From positions 1-64,000 of the forward strand of contig JADIYA010000001.1 in the NCBI GenBank assembly GCA_016705545.1: a stretch of DNA of 64,000 nucleotides, read 5' to 3'. Positions 1 through 10,727 of the stretch are shown here, piece by piece. Each line of letters starts with the position of its first letter. Positions within the stretch are counted from its first letter, which is position 1. A program made the translations under genes and the position numbers. Source of the DNA: Flavobacteriales bacterium. GTDB taxonomy: Bacteria > Bacteroidota > Bacteroidia > Flavobacteriales_F > PHOS-HE28. The notes beneath the pieces were generated by a model. It did not search any database, was not told the DNA's origin, and saw nothing but the letters and a program-made list of their open reading frames with translations.

Positions 1-895
1 CAGCATCTTGAACGATGAGAACAAGAAGGCGTAATGTCATGAGCCAGCGCTTGAAGTATGACTATGACAAAGAAGAAGCGCTTCTCGGGCCGAACAGGAG
101 AAGAAAGGATGCTTGGCTGCTGAGGAACTCCCGCAAAGACTCCAGCCCGACGCCTTCATCGGTGGCTTCGGGCTGGCCCGGTATGATCCTGTTGGCTGGG
201 ACCTTTCTCTTCCAACGCAACCGCATCCAGCGAGAGAAAGGCCCGTAGCGAGGAACTGCTGCTGAACATCCTTCCAGCTGGGGTCGCGGAGGAGCTGAAG
301 GCCAGAGGCGAAGCTGATGCCAAGCGCAGATCGACGAGGTCACCGTGCTGTTCACGGACTTCAAAGGGTTCACCGCCATGAGCGAAATGCTCAGCCCGAA
401 GGAACTCTGCGGGACATCCACGAATGCTTCAGCGCCTTCGATCGCATCGTGGAGAAGCACGGCATCGAGAAGATCGAGACCATCGGCGAGATGCCACATG
501 GCAGCCGGTGGATTGCCGACCCAATACAACTCACGCGGTGGATGTGGTGCGCGCTGCATTCGAGATCGCGACTTCATCGCTGAAGGCAAGGCCCGGAAAA
601 TCGCGGCAGGACTCCACCCTATTTCGAGGGTCCGCATCGGAATACACACCGGTCCCCGTGGTCGCCGGCATCGTTGGCGTGAAAAGTTCGCCTACGACAT
701 CTGGGGGATACGGTGAACACGGCAAGCCGTATGGAGAGCAGCGGGGAGGTGGGGCAGGTGAACATCAGCGAGAGCGCGTATGCGTTGGTGCGGAACAGAT
801 GACCGGGCCTCACGTTCACTTCACGGGGTAAAGTGCGGGCGAAGGGCAAGGGGAGATGGAGATGTACTTCGTGGAGAAGGGCGGGTATCTTCACT
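1..895 (+). pseudogene. class III adenylate cyclase, 3' remnant (copy 1)
   Basis: The 3' part of a class III adenylate cyclase, cut at the window start. Pieces in different frames match the intact parts of copies 2 and 3 downstream: a membrane segment ending FFQRNRI-like (about 195-230), the linker EELLLNILP (about 250-280), the metal-site segment LFTDFKGFT (about 347-375), HGIEKIETIGE (about 460-490), and the C-terminal GEMEMYFVE (about 853-877). Several frameshifts separate them. The position aligned to the substrate-binding Lys (IKTIGD in copy 3) reads Glu here, and the second metal Asp motif is disrupted by a small indel. No single frame encodes a working cyclase. The pieces stay well conserved between indels, so either recent decay or sequencing indels would fit. 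Confidence 0.7.
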
Positions 896-963
896 CCACG
901 CCAAGTGGGCAATTGTTCGATGTTGACCAGTCCGGTAGCTTCACCGGATCATCAGGCCCTTCC

Positions 964-2819
964 ATGACCCGAATCCGCCGCTGTTGCCTTCTGTTTTGTC
1001 TGTTCGGCGCTCCAGTGGTACTCCACGCGCAGCCGGACGTGGACAGTCTTTGGACCGTTTACCGCAATCCCAAAGGCCAGGCCAGCGGCACGCCTTCACG
1101 CCCTGCCCCCACCACGTTCGACAACAACGCCATACAGCAAAGGCCCGACACGTTTGCCCAAGCACGTGAGTGCTCGATGAACGTACTGGCCGAGCAGGTC
1201 GGCGACCGTACCCTGATCGCTTCAGCCGTGATGAACCGCGGCGTCCAGTTCACACTGCTGGCGGACCTGGACCGTGCGGATTCCTGCTACGCGCGTGCCG
1301 ATTCGCTCAACGGCCCCGACGGTGATCGGCTCGCCTCGCTCCAGATCACCGAGATCAGGGCCAGCTCTCTTTCCAATCCGCATCGGGTTAACCGCAGACG
1401 TCCATGGACAAGGAGGAAGAAGCCCTGGCGCTGGCCGAAGCACTCGGGAATGAACAGTTGTTCGGCATGTTAAAAAATAACATGGCCGCCAATACACCCA
1501 AAGCGGCGATGTTGCCAAAGCGGTGGAGCTGTTCGACTCTGACTTCGGGAGCGCAGCAGGACAAGTGCCCGGATCGGCAACCTGCTCTCCAACATCGGTT
1601 CCTGTCATACCACTATGGGCGAGATGGTTGAGGCCAGACCCTACTTCAGGCGTGCGGCCGCTGTATTCGAGCGCCTCCAACATCCCAACCTACCTCGCCC
1701 GTACCTGAATCTGGCCAGCACCTGCTCAGGCACCCCGGCCGATGCCGACCTGGATTCAGCACTGTACTACTGCGACAGGGGCTTGGTCGCCGCAGAGCGC
1801 GTTGGCGACATTTCCATACTGGCGGCCGCCTACTCGATGAAGAGCCAAGTGCTGATGGCGATGGGACAACCCGACGCCGCACTGGCCAGTCTGCAAAAAG
1901 CCATTGAGGTAGCGCGGGAGGTCAAGAACCTGTTCATCGAGACGATGCTCAAGAGCACCCTTGCCCGCATGATGTTCGACCAGGCAAAACGGCGCAGGCG
2001 CTCGCTCTGGGGAAGTGATGGACAGCGCGGTTGGGGAGCTTGGAAGCACAGAAGAATGCCGCGATCGACCTCATTGTATACTACCGGCATGCGGGCCGGT
2101 ATGACAAGGCGTTGGAGATGTTCGAACTGAAAGTGGCGTTGCAGGACAGTTCGGAAAGGGAAGAGAACCAGCGCGAGATGATCCGCCAGGAGTACAAGTA
2201 CGGGTATGAGAAGCAAGCCTTGGCGGACAGCCTCTCCTTCGCCGCAGAGACCGCCATCCAGCAGAAGGAGGTGCAGAAGCAGAAGCTGATGCGCAACGGC
2301 TTCATGGGCGGTTTCGCACTGGTGGCGCTCTTCGCCGGCGTGTTCTTCTTCCAGCGCAACCGCATCAGCAAGGAGAAGGCGCGCAGCGAGGAACTCCTGC
2401 TGAACATCCTACCGGAGGAAGTCGCAGAGGAGCTGAAGGACAAAGGAGCGGCGCCAAGCGCTTCGATCACGCCACGATCCTCTTCTCCGATTTCAAAGGC
2501 TTCACCGAGGGCGCGCAAAACAGAGCGTGATGCACAAGGCAAACCCGCCTTCGAGATGCGCGTCGGCATCCACACTGGACCTGTTGTCGCCGGCATCGTA
2601 GGTGTCAAGAAATTCCAGTACGACATCTGGGGCGATACGGTGAACACCGCCAGTCGCATGGAAAGCAGCGGCGAAGTGGGACAGGTGAACATCAGCGAGG
2701 CGACCTATGCGTTGGTGAAGGATGAGCCGGGGCTCGCGTTCACATCGCGCGGCAAAGTGCAGGCGAAGGGCAAGGGAGAGATGGAGATGTACTTTGTTGG
2801 CAGAAACGCGATCACGTAG
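964..2819 (+). pseudogene. TPR-containing class III adenylate cyclase (copy 2), frameshifted and internally deleted
   Basis: The gene starts at ATG 964 with a clear signal peptide (MTRIRRCCLLFCLFGAPVV, then LHAQ). Periplasmic TPR-like helices follow (about 1150-2150), then a membrane helix near 2300-2355 (MGGFALVALFAGVFFF), the linker EELLLNILPEEVAEEL and the cyclase domain. The reading frame steps by the equivalent of one lost base about four times (near 1395, 1510, 1605 and 2010). Near 2450-2530 the cyclase core also lacks roughly 60 codons: LFSDFKGFTEGA joins almost directly to KPAFEMRVGIHTGP. The missing part carries the substrate Lys and the second metal Asp (K-T-I-G-D in copy 3). The adenine/transition-state motif DIWGDTVNTASRM remains. 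It cannot be an active cyclase as written. The family acts by signalling across the inner membrane through cAMP. Confidence 0.75.
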
Positions 2820-2924
2820 GTCTGACACGCGTTCGCGGCGGTGGAAATGCGTGCACGGTGAAGGGCCACACAACGGTCCGGACCACCGGACGTGGTGGGA
2901 CGATGAAGCATACCTTGACCGGCT

Positions 2925-4857
2925 GTGAAGCGCCACATCGCCCTCTTATCCGCAGCTCTGGTCGGCCGGCTGGTGGCCCAGGATCCGGGCACTGGGCCGT
3001 TCGTGCTCAACGACGGTGTATTGCGGGACAGCACCGTGTATGCCATGGAAGTGCTGCATTCAATGCCGGGGATCAGCCTTTACGCAGCTGGGCCGCGTTA
3101 CCGCATCGGTGATGATCCGGCGTATGCCGATCGTGCGATGAACGATACGGCTTGGGCCGTTTGGGAGGATCCCTTCGCGATGTACCACGGCCCGGTGGGT
3201 ACTTACTGGTTGCGTTTTCACTTGGACGTGGACCCGAAAATGAAAGCGCCTGTAGTGATCGCACTGACGGGGCATGGAACACTGGAAGCCTACCACAACG
3301 GAAAGCTCATCATACGTTCCGGCCAGTGGGATGATCCGGAAGCCGAGGGGATCTACAACACCCGCAGTTCAGCGCTCCTCCCCGTGGCGCGCGATGGACG
3401 ACCCGAGGTGATCGCACTTCGACTGAGGAAGACGTCCGACGACGCGTTGCTCAGCGATGCATGGACGCTCATGGCCGACCTGCACGCCGCTGATGTGGAG
3501 GAACATATCCGTCGCCTAGGCACCCGCTCGCGGCTCGAGTTCGGCTTCTTCGGCGGTGTCAACGCGCTCATCCTGCTGCTGGCGGCGGTCATCTGGTGGC
3601 GCGACAGGCGGGGTCGGAGTTGGGGCTTGCTGGCCCTCTTCGCGCTCTTCACGTTCGTCGTTACGATAGTGTTCACCCTACCCAAGGTGGACCTCGGCAT
3701 CACCATCGGCACGGTGAACCTGGTATTGCTGCTCGGTGAGTTCGTCTACCCGCTCTCCGTGTACCTCCTTGTGCTGGTGATGCGCGACCTCTTCGCCACC
3801 CTCGATCGACGCTCGGTGATCGGCTTTGGCATGCTGGCCCTGCTGATGATCGCGGCAAAGATCGCCCGTGGCCGAGTGCGTGGAGCAGTTATACGTGTCC
3901 TTGATCTTCTTTCTGGAGGTGGCCCGACAGTCGGTGCGCGCTGTTCATCGGGGCCACTATGCCGGCTGGATCATTGCCGTGGGCGGCCTGGTCTTCATCG
4001 TCTTCGGGGTGATGCTGGACAACTACTACGCCTTCGCCCGGGTGGACATGCCGCTGGGGCAGCGCTCGCTGATGCGGTTCTCCTACTACGTGGCCATGCC
4101 GGTGGCGGTGGCCGTCTACCTCGCCATCCGCTCAGCGCAGCATGCCCGGCTGGTGGCCCGGCAGCGCGACGACCTGGACCGCGAGGTGCAGGAACGGACC
4201 GCCGAGCTGCGCGCTGAGCGGGACCGAAGCGAGGAACTTCTCCTCAACATCCTCCCCGAGGAGGTGGCTCAGGAGCTGAAAACAAAAGGCGAGGCCGAGG
4301 CCCGGCACTTCGACGAGGCCACCATACTCTTCACGGACTTCAAGGGCTTCACGCAGGCGAGCGAACGGATGACGCCCCAAGAACTCGTCGCGGAGCTGAA
4401 CACCTGTTTCAAGTCCTTCGACCACATCATTACCGCGCGCGGCATCGAGAAGATCAAGACCATCGGCGATGCGTACATGTGCGGGCGGGTTTACCGATGA
4501 AGGTCCTCTTCGCCCGTTGATGTCGTTCACGCCGCACTGGAGATGCAGGCCTTCTGCTGAAGGCGAAGGCCGAGCGTGATTACAAGGGCGCCGGCCTTCG
4601 AGATGCGCGTGGGCATCCACAGTGGCCCTGTCGTGGCGGGCATCGTGGGCGTGAAGAAGTTCCAGTACGACATCTGGGGCGATACGGTGAACACGGCCAG
4701 CCGCATGGAGAGCAGCGGCGAAGTGGGACAGGTGAACATCAGCGAAGCGACGTATGAACTGGTGAAGAACGAGACCGGTCTCACCTTCACTCCTCGCGGA
4801 AAAGTGCAGGCGAAGGGCAAGGGGGAGATGGAGATGTACTTCGTGGAGCGCGCTTGA
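2925..4857 (+). pseudogene. 7TM-type membrane class III adenylate cyclase (copy 3), frameshifted
   Basis: GTG 2925 begins a protein with an extracytoplasmic jelly-roll-like sensor (GTYWLRFHLDVDP, LEAYHNGKLI), about seven membrane helices (roughly 3540-4130), a coiled coil (about 4150-4230) and a C-terminal class III cyclase domain. The cyclase has both metal Asp motifs (LFTDFKGFT and KTIGDAYM), the substrate Lys in KTIGD, and Asp/Asn/Arg in DIWGDTVNTASRM, so the sequence type is an adenylate cyclase. Frame changes lie near 3862 (between helices 4 and 5) and as a cluster of small indels at about 4480-4590. The indels leave the flanking protein sequence intact, so the gene may be functional in the organism if they are assembly errors. 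Its layout resembles 7TMR-DISM receptors joined to an output enzyme. Confidence 0.75.
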
Positions 4858-4925
4858 CACTTGACCTCAATCAGCCGCTTGCGATATTGCGGTCCCAGCG
4901 AGACCACCCGCTGGATCCCAACCGG

Positions 4926-5216
4926 ATGCACGTTGACCTCTCGTACCTCGAACGACTCTTCAAAGGGGATCGTTCGCGCATGGAGCTATGGGTGCGCGTC
5001 TACCTGGAGGATGCTCCAGGACAATTCCGTGCGCTGCTGGAATGCGTTCAGCGCGATGACACCCGAGGGCTGGAGGCGACCGCTCACGAACTGCGGCCCC
5101 TCGCGCACTACCTCGGGGCAACTCAACTGCTGGAACTCTTGGAGCGCGTGGGCAAGGAAGCACGGGCATCCGGAGCGGCGGCCTGTACTGCCACCGTGGA
5201 TGAACTGATGGGATAG
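4926..5216 (+). CDS. HPt (histidine phosphotransfer) domain protein, 3' end probably frameshifted
   Basis: A small helical protein of about 96 aa with the Hpt signature AHELRPLAHYLGA near residue 53, where His54 is the expected phosphorylation site. It starts MHVDLSYLERLFKGD at ATG 4926. A TTG at 4854 in the same frame would add 24 residues and overlap the cyclase stop. HPt proteins relay phosphate between hybrid kinases and response regulators, and a hybrid kinase and a regulator lie just downstream. The ORF stops at 5216, but the +1 frame continues sensibly for about 15 residues (RVRVEAELRSHFA), so the natural C-terminus is probably longer and the stop comes from a one-base indel near 5208. 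Confidence 0.7.
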   Translation: MHVDLSYLERLFKGDRSRMELWVRVYLEDAPGQFRALLECVQRDDTRGLEATAHELRPLAHYLGATQLLELLERVGKEARASGAAACTATVDELMG

Positions 5217-5332
5217 GGTCCGGGTCGAGGCCGAGTTGAGGTCCCACTTCGCGATATCCCATGACCGCGTCACCACAGAACTGGTACAAATACCGGGTGC
5301 TGCACGGTGGGCAGCGTCACGATCTTTCGCCG

Positions 5333-8300
5333 ATGATCCGCCTGGCCCTCGCCGACGACCAACGCCTCTTCCGCTATGGCATGGCCATGCTGCTGCGCGA
5401 CATGGCCGGTGTGCAGGTGGTGCTGGAGTGCGCCAACGGCGAAGAACTCCTCTCCGGTCTGAAGCGCACCCCTGTGGACATCGTGCTGCTCGACCTGGAA
5501 ATGCCCGTGCTGGACGGCATTGAGACCACCAAGCGCATCAAGCATGACTTCCCGCAGGTGAAGGTGCTCATCCTCAGCACGCACGACGAGGACAAGTTCA
5601 TCACGCACCTGATGGACCTGGGCGCGAACGGCTACATGCTGAAGAACGCCGAGCCGGACGAGATCGATACGGCGATCCGGTCGGTGCATGCGAACGGATT
5701 CTATTTCAGCGAGCTGGTGAGCCGCGTGATGCTGCACGGCCTGGTGAAGAAGAAGCAGGTGAAGCCCACCTTCAACGAGATCGATCCGCTCAGCGAGCGC
5801 GAACTGGAAGTGTTGCGCGGCATCTGCCAAGAGCTTACCGATGACGAATGGCATTTACACGCCGTGAAGGTGCGCGTGCTGCGATCCACGCTGCTGTTCG
5901 TTCTTCTGGCGGGGAGCGGGGCGCAGGCGCAGTGGGATACGCTCTATCTGCCCTTCCGCGCCCTCACCATCGAGGACGGCCTTTCGCAGGGCATGGTGAG
6001 CAGCATCATCCAGGACCGGGCGGGCTTCATGTGGTTCGCCACCAAGGATGGCCTGAACCGCTACGACGGCTATTCATTCCGGGTGTTCCGCCATGATCCG
6101 GCGGACAGCAGCACCGTGCGCGACAACTTCATCCAGGCGATCCACGAGGATCGCGCAGGGCTGTTGTGGGTGGGCACGAACAGCGGGCTGGACGTGTTCG
6201 ATCCCGCAACGGAGGTCTTCCACCATTTCGCTTGTGATGATGGAGCCTCGAGCCTGGCTGCTGCAAAGAGCGACCCGCGCGCGCGCATCGATGGCACCCA
6301 ATGCGCGACGAACGTCATCGCGGAAGACCCTGCCGGGAATCTCTGGGTATCGTCAGGCCAAGGGGCTGTACCGCATCGATCCGGACCGAAGTGGATCCTC
6401 CCCTGCGGGACCAGGCGCCGCGTTGATCTAGTCGGGGTGTGCCCGGGCGTGAAGGTGAATTGGATGGCCGTGGATGGATCGGGCCTGTTGCGCGGCGCGT
6501 GGACCTTGAACGGCGAGGACCTGAACGTGCGCACCTTCACCCTGGATACCCGCGATGAAGCGCGCATCATAGCCATGATCGCGGATCCACAATTGCTGCC
6601 GTGGAGCCCCATCATTGCCGGACAGAGGGAAGAAGACTGGGCTGCCTATGCCACCGATACCACCCGGCATCGCACCTACAGCTTCAGCCAAGCAGCGTTG
6701 GAATCGCGCGATGGTGCGAACGCGATCATTTCCACCATCAGGCTCACCTCCGCAGGTTGGCTGAGTGCGTTCCATGCGACCGCCGATGCCCATGGAGCGC
6801 TGTGGGCGATGGACCACCGCTTATGGCACTGCGACCCGCGCACCGGCCGGGTATCCCGCCTGATGCCAACGTCCGCAGAACTTAGGATCGAGGCGTTGAA
6901 ACCCATAAGTCTGTGCCGGGATCGCAGCGGTGTGATGTGGATGGGTACCAACGGCTTCGGGGTGCTGCAGTACGACCCACGCGGAGATCGCTTCCACATG
7001 CAGCGGTTGCACAGCATACGGATGATGGCGCCCTTGCACGACGGGAGCATATTCGCGTTCACCTGGTCGCAATGGGCCTACCTCTTCAAAGAGCAGGCGT
7101 CCTCGTCCCGAATTGGCGGGAACCTCAGGCAGTTCCCCATCGAGACCTACGGCCATGAAATCGACCCGGGGACCTACGAACCCTGCGTAGTGGAGGAAGG
7201 CCGAGGTGTGCTCTGGACGAACCTTGGGGATGCGCTCACTCGCTACGATGAACGGGACGGAAGCAGGATGCGCTTCGCCGACCCGCAGCTACCGGTCCGC
7301 TTTCCACTGCACATCGGGCGTGATAGCCTCATCCGCTTCGGCAGTACCAAGGCCTTCGGCCAATTCAATACGCGCACAAAGAAGTTCAGCAGCATCCCCT
7401 ATCCCATCCCCGCGCAAGGTGGTACGTACGAATTCGTGCAGGCCATTCTCCAGGACGCGCAGGGGATCTTCTGGCTCGGTACCATGAAGGGCGTGCTACG
7501 CCTCGACCCGGCCACCCGAGACTGGACCCACTATGCCAGCATGCCGGACGATTCGCGTTCGCTCTCCGCCGATGTGATCTTCTGCCTGCTCAACGATCCG
7601 AAGGACGCGAACATCCTCTGGGTGGGCACCAACGGCGGCGGCTTGAACAGACTGGACAAGCGCACGGGACAGTTCACGCGGTTCAGCACCAACGACGGCC
7701 TGCCGAACAATGTGATCTACGGTCTGCTCGCCGATGACGACGGCCAGCTCTGGATGAGCACCAACAAGGGCATCGCGTGCTTCGATCCGCTCACGCATGC
7801 GGTGCGCAGCTTCGATGCCAGCGATGGCCTGCAAGGCGATGAGTTCAACCGCTATGCGTATTGCAAGACCGCGGACGGCACGCTCTACTTCGGCGGCGTC
7901 AACGGCTTCAACTATTTCCGCCCAGAGGAATTGCGCCCCGATACACGGCCTGCGGTCGTGCACATCACGGATATCAAACTAACCAACCGGTCCATCGCCT
8001 TCGGTGAGGAGGGTTCACCACTGACGGTCCCCACGCACCTCACGCGCGAGTTCGTGCTCCCTTACGGAGATGCCGCCATGATCACCTTCGAGTTCGCCAC
8101 CATGGAGTTCAGCGAACCCGAGGAGCACCGGTACCAATACAAACTGGAAGGCTTCGATGCCGATTGGATCATGGCCGGCAAGGACCGCAGCGCGGTGTAC
8201 ACGAACCTCGATCCCGGCACCTACAAGTTCCGCGTACGTGGGGACAACCGCGATGGCCTCTGGGACACGAAGGGCACCGCGTTCCAGCTGATCGTGTTGC

Positions 8301-9622
8301 CGCCGTGGTGGCGCACGTGGTGGTTCTATGCGCTGTGCGTGTTCGCTGTCGGAGGCGGCATCCTGCTGTATATCCGCTCGCTTACCCAGCAGAAGAAGCG
8401 TCTGGAGCGCACCGTCGCGGCGCGTACGGCGGAACTGGTCAAGGCCAAGGAACGCGCCGAGCACAGCGAACGGGTGAAGCAGCAGTTCCTCGCTAACATG
8501 AGCCACGAGATCCGCACACCGGTGAACGCCATCTCAGGCATGAGCACCGTGCTGCGGCGGAAGGAGCACCTGCCCGCGCAACAAGAACACCTGGATGCCA
8601 TCGCAACCAGCAGTCAGGCCCTGCTCGGCATCGTGAACGAGATCCTGGACCTGAGCAAGATCGAAGCGGGCAAGCTCCAACTGGAGAAGGTGCGCATGGA
8701 GCCGCGTACCGTGATCCACAGTGTGAAGGAAGTGATGCGCTACAGGGCCGAGGAAAAGGGCTTGACCTTGGACGCATCGATCGCAGACGAAGTACCCGCC
8801 TTCGTGCTGGGCGATCCTACGCGCTTGCAACAAGTGCTGATGAACCTGGTGGGCAATGCCATCAAGTTCACCGAGCACGGATCCATCCGCATCGCGCTCG
8901 ATGTGCAGGAGCGACTGACCGATGCGGTGATGCTGCGCTGCACGGTAAGCGACACCGGCATCGGCATCGCGCCGGAACGACTGGCATACGTCTTCGATGA
9001 GTTCACGCAGGCCGAAAGCGATCACACGCGGCGCTTCGGTGGAACAGGGCTGGGTCTCACCATCTGCAAGCGACTGGTCGAGATGCAGGGAGGAACGATC
9101 AGTGCCACGAGCACGCCCAGGGAAGGGAGCAGCTTCACGTTCACCATGCCCTACGCGGACATTGCAATAGAAGATCCTGTCGCTGCTGACCATGCGCCGT
9201 TCACCACTTCCCATTCACCGCTGCGCGACCTCCACATCCTCCTCGCTGAGGACAACAAACTGAACGTCTTGGTGGCGAAGGAGGAATTGACCGATGCCAT
9301 TGCTGGCGTTGTTGTGGATGTGGCGGTGAACGGGAAGCTCGCCCTGGACCTGTTGCAGGAGAACAACTACGACATCATCCTCATGGATGTGCAAATGCCC
9401 GTGATGGACGGCTACGAAGCCACGCGTGCGATCCGCGCATTGCCGAACGGAAAGTCACACCTCCCTATCCTCGCGATGACGGCCAACGTGATGCAAGCCG
9501 AAGTGCAGCAGTGCCTGGATGCTGGCATGGACGGCTTCGTGCCGAAGCCTTTCACGCAGGAGGAACTGGTGGAGGCGATGCGCCAGGTGTTGCCCGCCGC
9601 GAAGGGAGGATCCGCGCGCTGA
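5333..9622 (+). CDS. in-frame fusion: NarL-type response regulator (HTH truncated) + beta-propeller hybrid histidine kinase
   Basis: Part 1 (ATG 5333 to about 5845) is a response regulator receiver domain with the phospho-acceptor Asp in DIVLLDLEMPVLDG (about residue 54), then the start of a LuxR/NarL HTH (LSERELEVLRGICQELT), which breaks off. Part 2 (from GTG 5864) opens with a signal peptide (VRVLRSTLLFVLLAGSGAQA), which normally begins a protein. It then has two-component-regulator propeller repeats (LTIEDGLSQGMV, DRAGFMWFATKDGLNRYDG), a Y_Y_Y domain (about 8000-8295), a membrane helix (about 8320-8370), a HisKA domain with His in ANMSHEIRTPV (about 8506), an HATPase (GGTGLGLTICKRLVEM) and a C-terminal receiver with Asp in DIILMDVQMPVMDG (about 9385). 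The likely history is deletion between two neighbouring genes. A compensated frame slip sits near 6355-6400, where the +1 frame reads KGLYRIDPDR, typical of a propeller blade. Confidence 0.8.
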   Translation: MIRLALADDQRLFRYGMAMLLRDMAGVQVVLECANGEELLSGLKRTPVDIVLLDLEMPVLDGIETTKRIKHDFPQVKVLILSTHDEDKFITHLMDLGANGYMLKNAEPDEIDTAIRSVHANGFYFSELVSRVMLHGLVKKKQVKPTFNEIDPLSERELEVLRGICQELTDDEWHLHAVKVRVLRSTLLFVLLAGSGAQAQWDTLYLPFRALTIEDGLSQGMVSSIIQDRAGFMWFATKDGLNRYDGYSFRVFRHDPADSSTVRDNFIQAIHEDRAGLLWVGTNSGLDVFDPATEVFHHFACDDGASSLAAAKSDPRARIDGTQCATNVIAEDPAGNLWVSSGQGAVPHRSGPKWILPCGTRRRVDLVGVCPGVKVNWMAVDGSGLLRGAWTLNGEDLNVRTFTLDTRDEARIIAMIADPQLLPWSPIIAGQREEDWAAYATDTTRHRTYSFSQAALESRDGANAIISTIRLTSAGWLSAFHATADAHGALWAMDHRLWHCDPRTGRVSRLMPTSAELRIEALKPISLCRDRSGVMWMGTNGFGVLQYDPRGDRFHMQRLHSIRMMAPLHDGSIFAFTWSQWAYLFKEQASSSRIGGNLRQFPIETYGHEIDPGTYEPCVVEEGRGVLWTNLGDALTRYDERDGSRMRFADPQLPVRFPLHIGRDSLIRFGSTKAFGQFNTRTKKFSSIPYPIPAQGGTYEFVQAILQDAQGIFWLGTMKGVLRLDPATRDWTHYASMPDDSRSLSADVIFCLLNDPKDANILWVGTNGGGLNRLDKRTGQFTRFSTNDGLPNNVIYGLLADDDGQLWMSTNKGIACFDPLTHAVRSFDASDGLQGDEFNRYAYCKTADGTLYFGGVNGFNYFRPEELRPDTRPAVVHITDIKLTNRSIAFGEEGSPLTVPTHLTREFVLPYGDAAMITFEFATMEFSEPEEHRYQYKLEGFDADWIMAGKDRSAVYTNLDPGTYKFRVRGDNRDGLWDTKGTAFQLIVLPPWWRTWWFYALCVFAVGGGILLYIRSLTQQKKRLERTVAARTAELVKAKERAEHSERVKQQFLANMSHEIRTPVNAISGMSTVLRRKEHLPAQQEHLDAIATSSQALLGIVNEILDLSKIEAGKLQLEKVRMEPRTVIHSVKEVMRYRAEEKGLTLDASIADEVPAFVLGDPTRLQQVLMNLVGNAIKFTEHGSIRIALDVQERLTDAVMLRCTVSDTGIGIAPERLAYVFDEFTQAESDHTRRFGGTGLGLTICKRLVEMQGGTISATSTPREGSSFTFTMPYADIAIEDPVAADHAPFTTSHSPLRDLHILLAEDNKLNVLVAKEELTDAIAGVVVDVAVNGKLALDLLQENNYDIILMDVQMPVMDGYEATRAIRALPNGKSHLPILAMTANVMQAEVQQCLDAGMDGFVPKPFTQEELVEAMRQVLPAAKGGSAR

Positions 9623-9626
9623 GCGC

Positions 9627-9693
9627 AGAACTGGTATTTCTACTAGGTGTGGGGTGGACCGGTCAAGGGACCTTCGTTCCGTCCAACCAACCC
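9627..9693 (+). repeat. conserved upstream element, copy A
   Basis: First of three near-identical segments placed directly before T9SS cargo genes. Shared words are GGTATTTCTAC, AGGTGTGGGG and ACCTTCGT. The cargo gene starts 9 bp downstream at 9702. The ACCTTCG part resembles the -7 box TAnnTTYG seen before other genes in the window. Confidence 0.75.
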
Positions 9694-9701
9694 TACGGCC
9701 C

Positions 9702-10602
9702 ATGAAACATGCTCTACTCCTTTTGGCCTTGATCGCCACGCAGGCAAAGGCTCAGATCATCTACACGGATGTGATCCCGGATGCCTGCCTACACGGGCGC
9801 CAACGACACCTGTTCCCTCGATCTGGACAACGATGGGAACATCGACTTCCTGATCGTGCAGCGCACGATAAATGCCCCCTGCCCTAACGGTCCTGGCCTA
9901 AACTGCGTAGCGACCAATACAAGGCCTCGTAGTTGGGTGAAGATCACACCCCAAGGGACCAATGCTGTGGTAAATGCGGCCTCCTTTGCTTCACAACTTC
10001 CAGCGTGGCAGGCGATCGACCCTGCTTTGAGCTGGAACAATGCGGGTGCTCAGGTCCTGATGACTCAGGGCTCACCAACCTGCGTCTTCGCACAATTTGG
10101 GGGGCAATGGGTCTGCAATCTGGGATCGTTCACTGGAGCATGGTTGGGCGGTGCATCCGTGGATTCCCCCATGTTCCTCGGTCTGCAGTTCGATATCGCT
10201 GGAAGCACGTTCTACGGTTGGGCCCGCTTGAGCATTCCCTCCAACGGTACGAGCTTCACCCTGAAGGACTATGCCTACAACAGCGTGCCCGGTGAAGGGA
10301 TCCTTGCGGGGGATGAGGGATCGATCACCACGGGCATTACGAGCAGCACGCTCCGGGGCATGCAGGTATCGCCCAACCCGTTCACCTCCACCTTGAGCAT
10401 TTCGCTCCCCACTGGCACAACGGGTGCCGTCACCTACAGGGTGCTTTCAGTGCAAGGTCAAGCGGTGATCACGCGCACGGTGGCTGCCACCAGTGGGCCT
10501 TGCTCCATCACCCTCGATCTGGCATCGCTGGCACCCGGGACATACCTGCTGGAAATAGAGACCGACGGCGAGCGGATGGTGCGGAAGGTGGTGAAGGAGT
10601 AG
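9702..10602 (+). CDS. T9SS-secreted protein with type A sorting domain (one frameshift)
   Basis: Starts ATG 9702 with a signal peptide (MKHALLLLALIATQAKA, then QIIYTDVIPDA). A one-base insertion near 9787 moves the frame, and the protein then continues YTGANDTCSLDLDNDGN to the stop at 10602. The frame is confirmed by the paralogue at 12827, which reads VIPDATYSGTNDTCSLDL without interruption. The first 210 or so residues are shared with that paralogue. The C-terminal 85 residues (MQVSPNPFTSTLSISLPTG to MVRKVVKE) are a T9SS type A sorting domain, so the product should be exported across the outer membrane and released or anchored at the surface. The function of the shared N-terminal domain is not recognised. 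Confidence 0.8.
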
Positions 10603-10614
10603 CGGGACGGATCG

Positions 10615-10681
10615 AGAACCGGTATTTCTACGAGGTGTGGGGCGGACCGTACATGGGACCTTCGTTCCGTCAAACCAACCC
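10615..10681 (+). repeat. conserved upstream element, copy B
   Basis: Second copy of the element, with the same GGTATTTCTACGAGGTGTGG core and GGGACCTTCGTTCCGT block. It lies between a cargo gene stop (10602) and the next cargo gene start (TTG 10728). Confidence 0.75.
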
Positions 10682-10727
10682 CAACGCCGGGCCACAACGC
10701 TCAGCACACTGAACTCGACCAAGCAGT

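Noticed and set aside
5261..5332. Upstream start for the response regulator
   Set aside because: The added 24 residues (TASPQNWYKYRVLHGG) are not receiver-like, and the receiver begins MIRLALADDQ at 5333.
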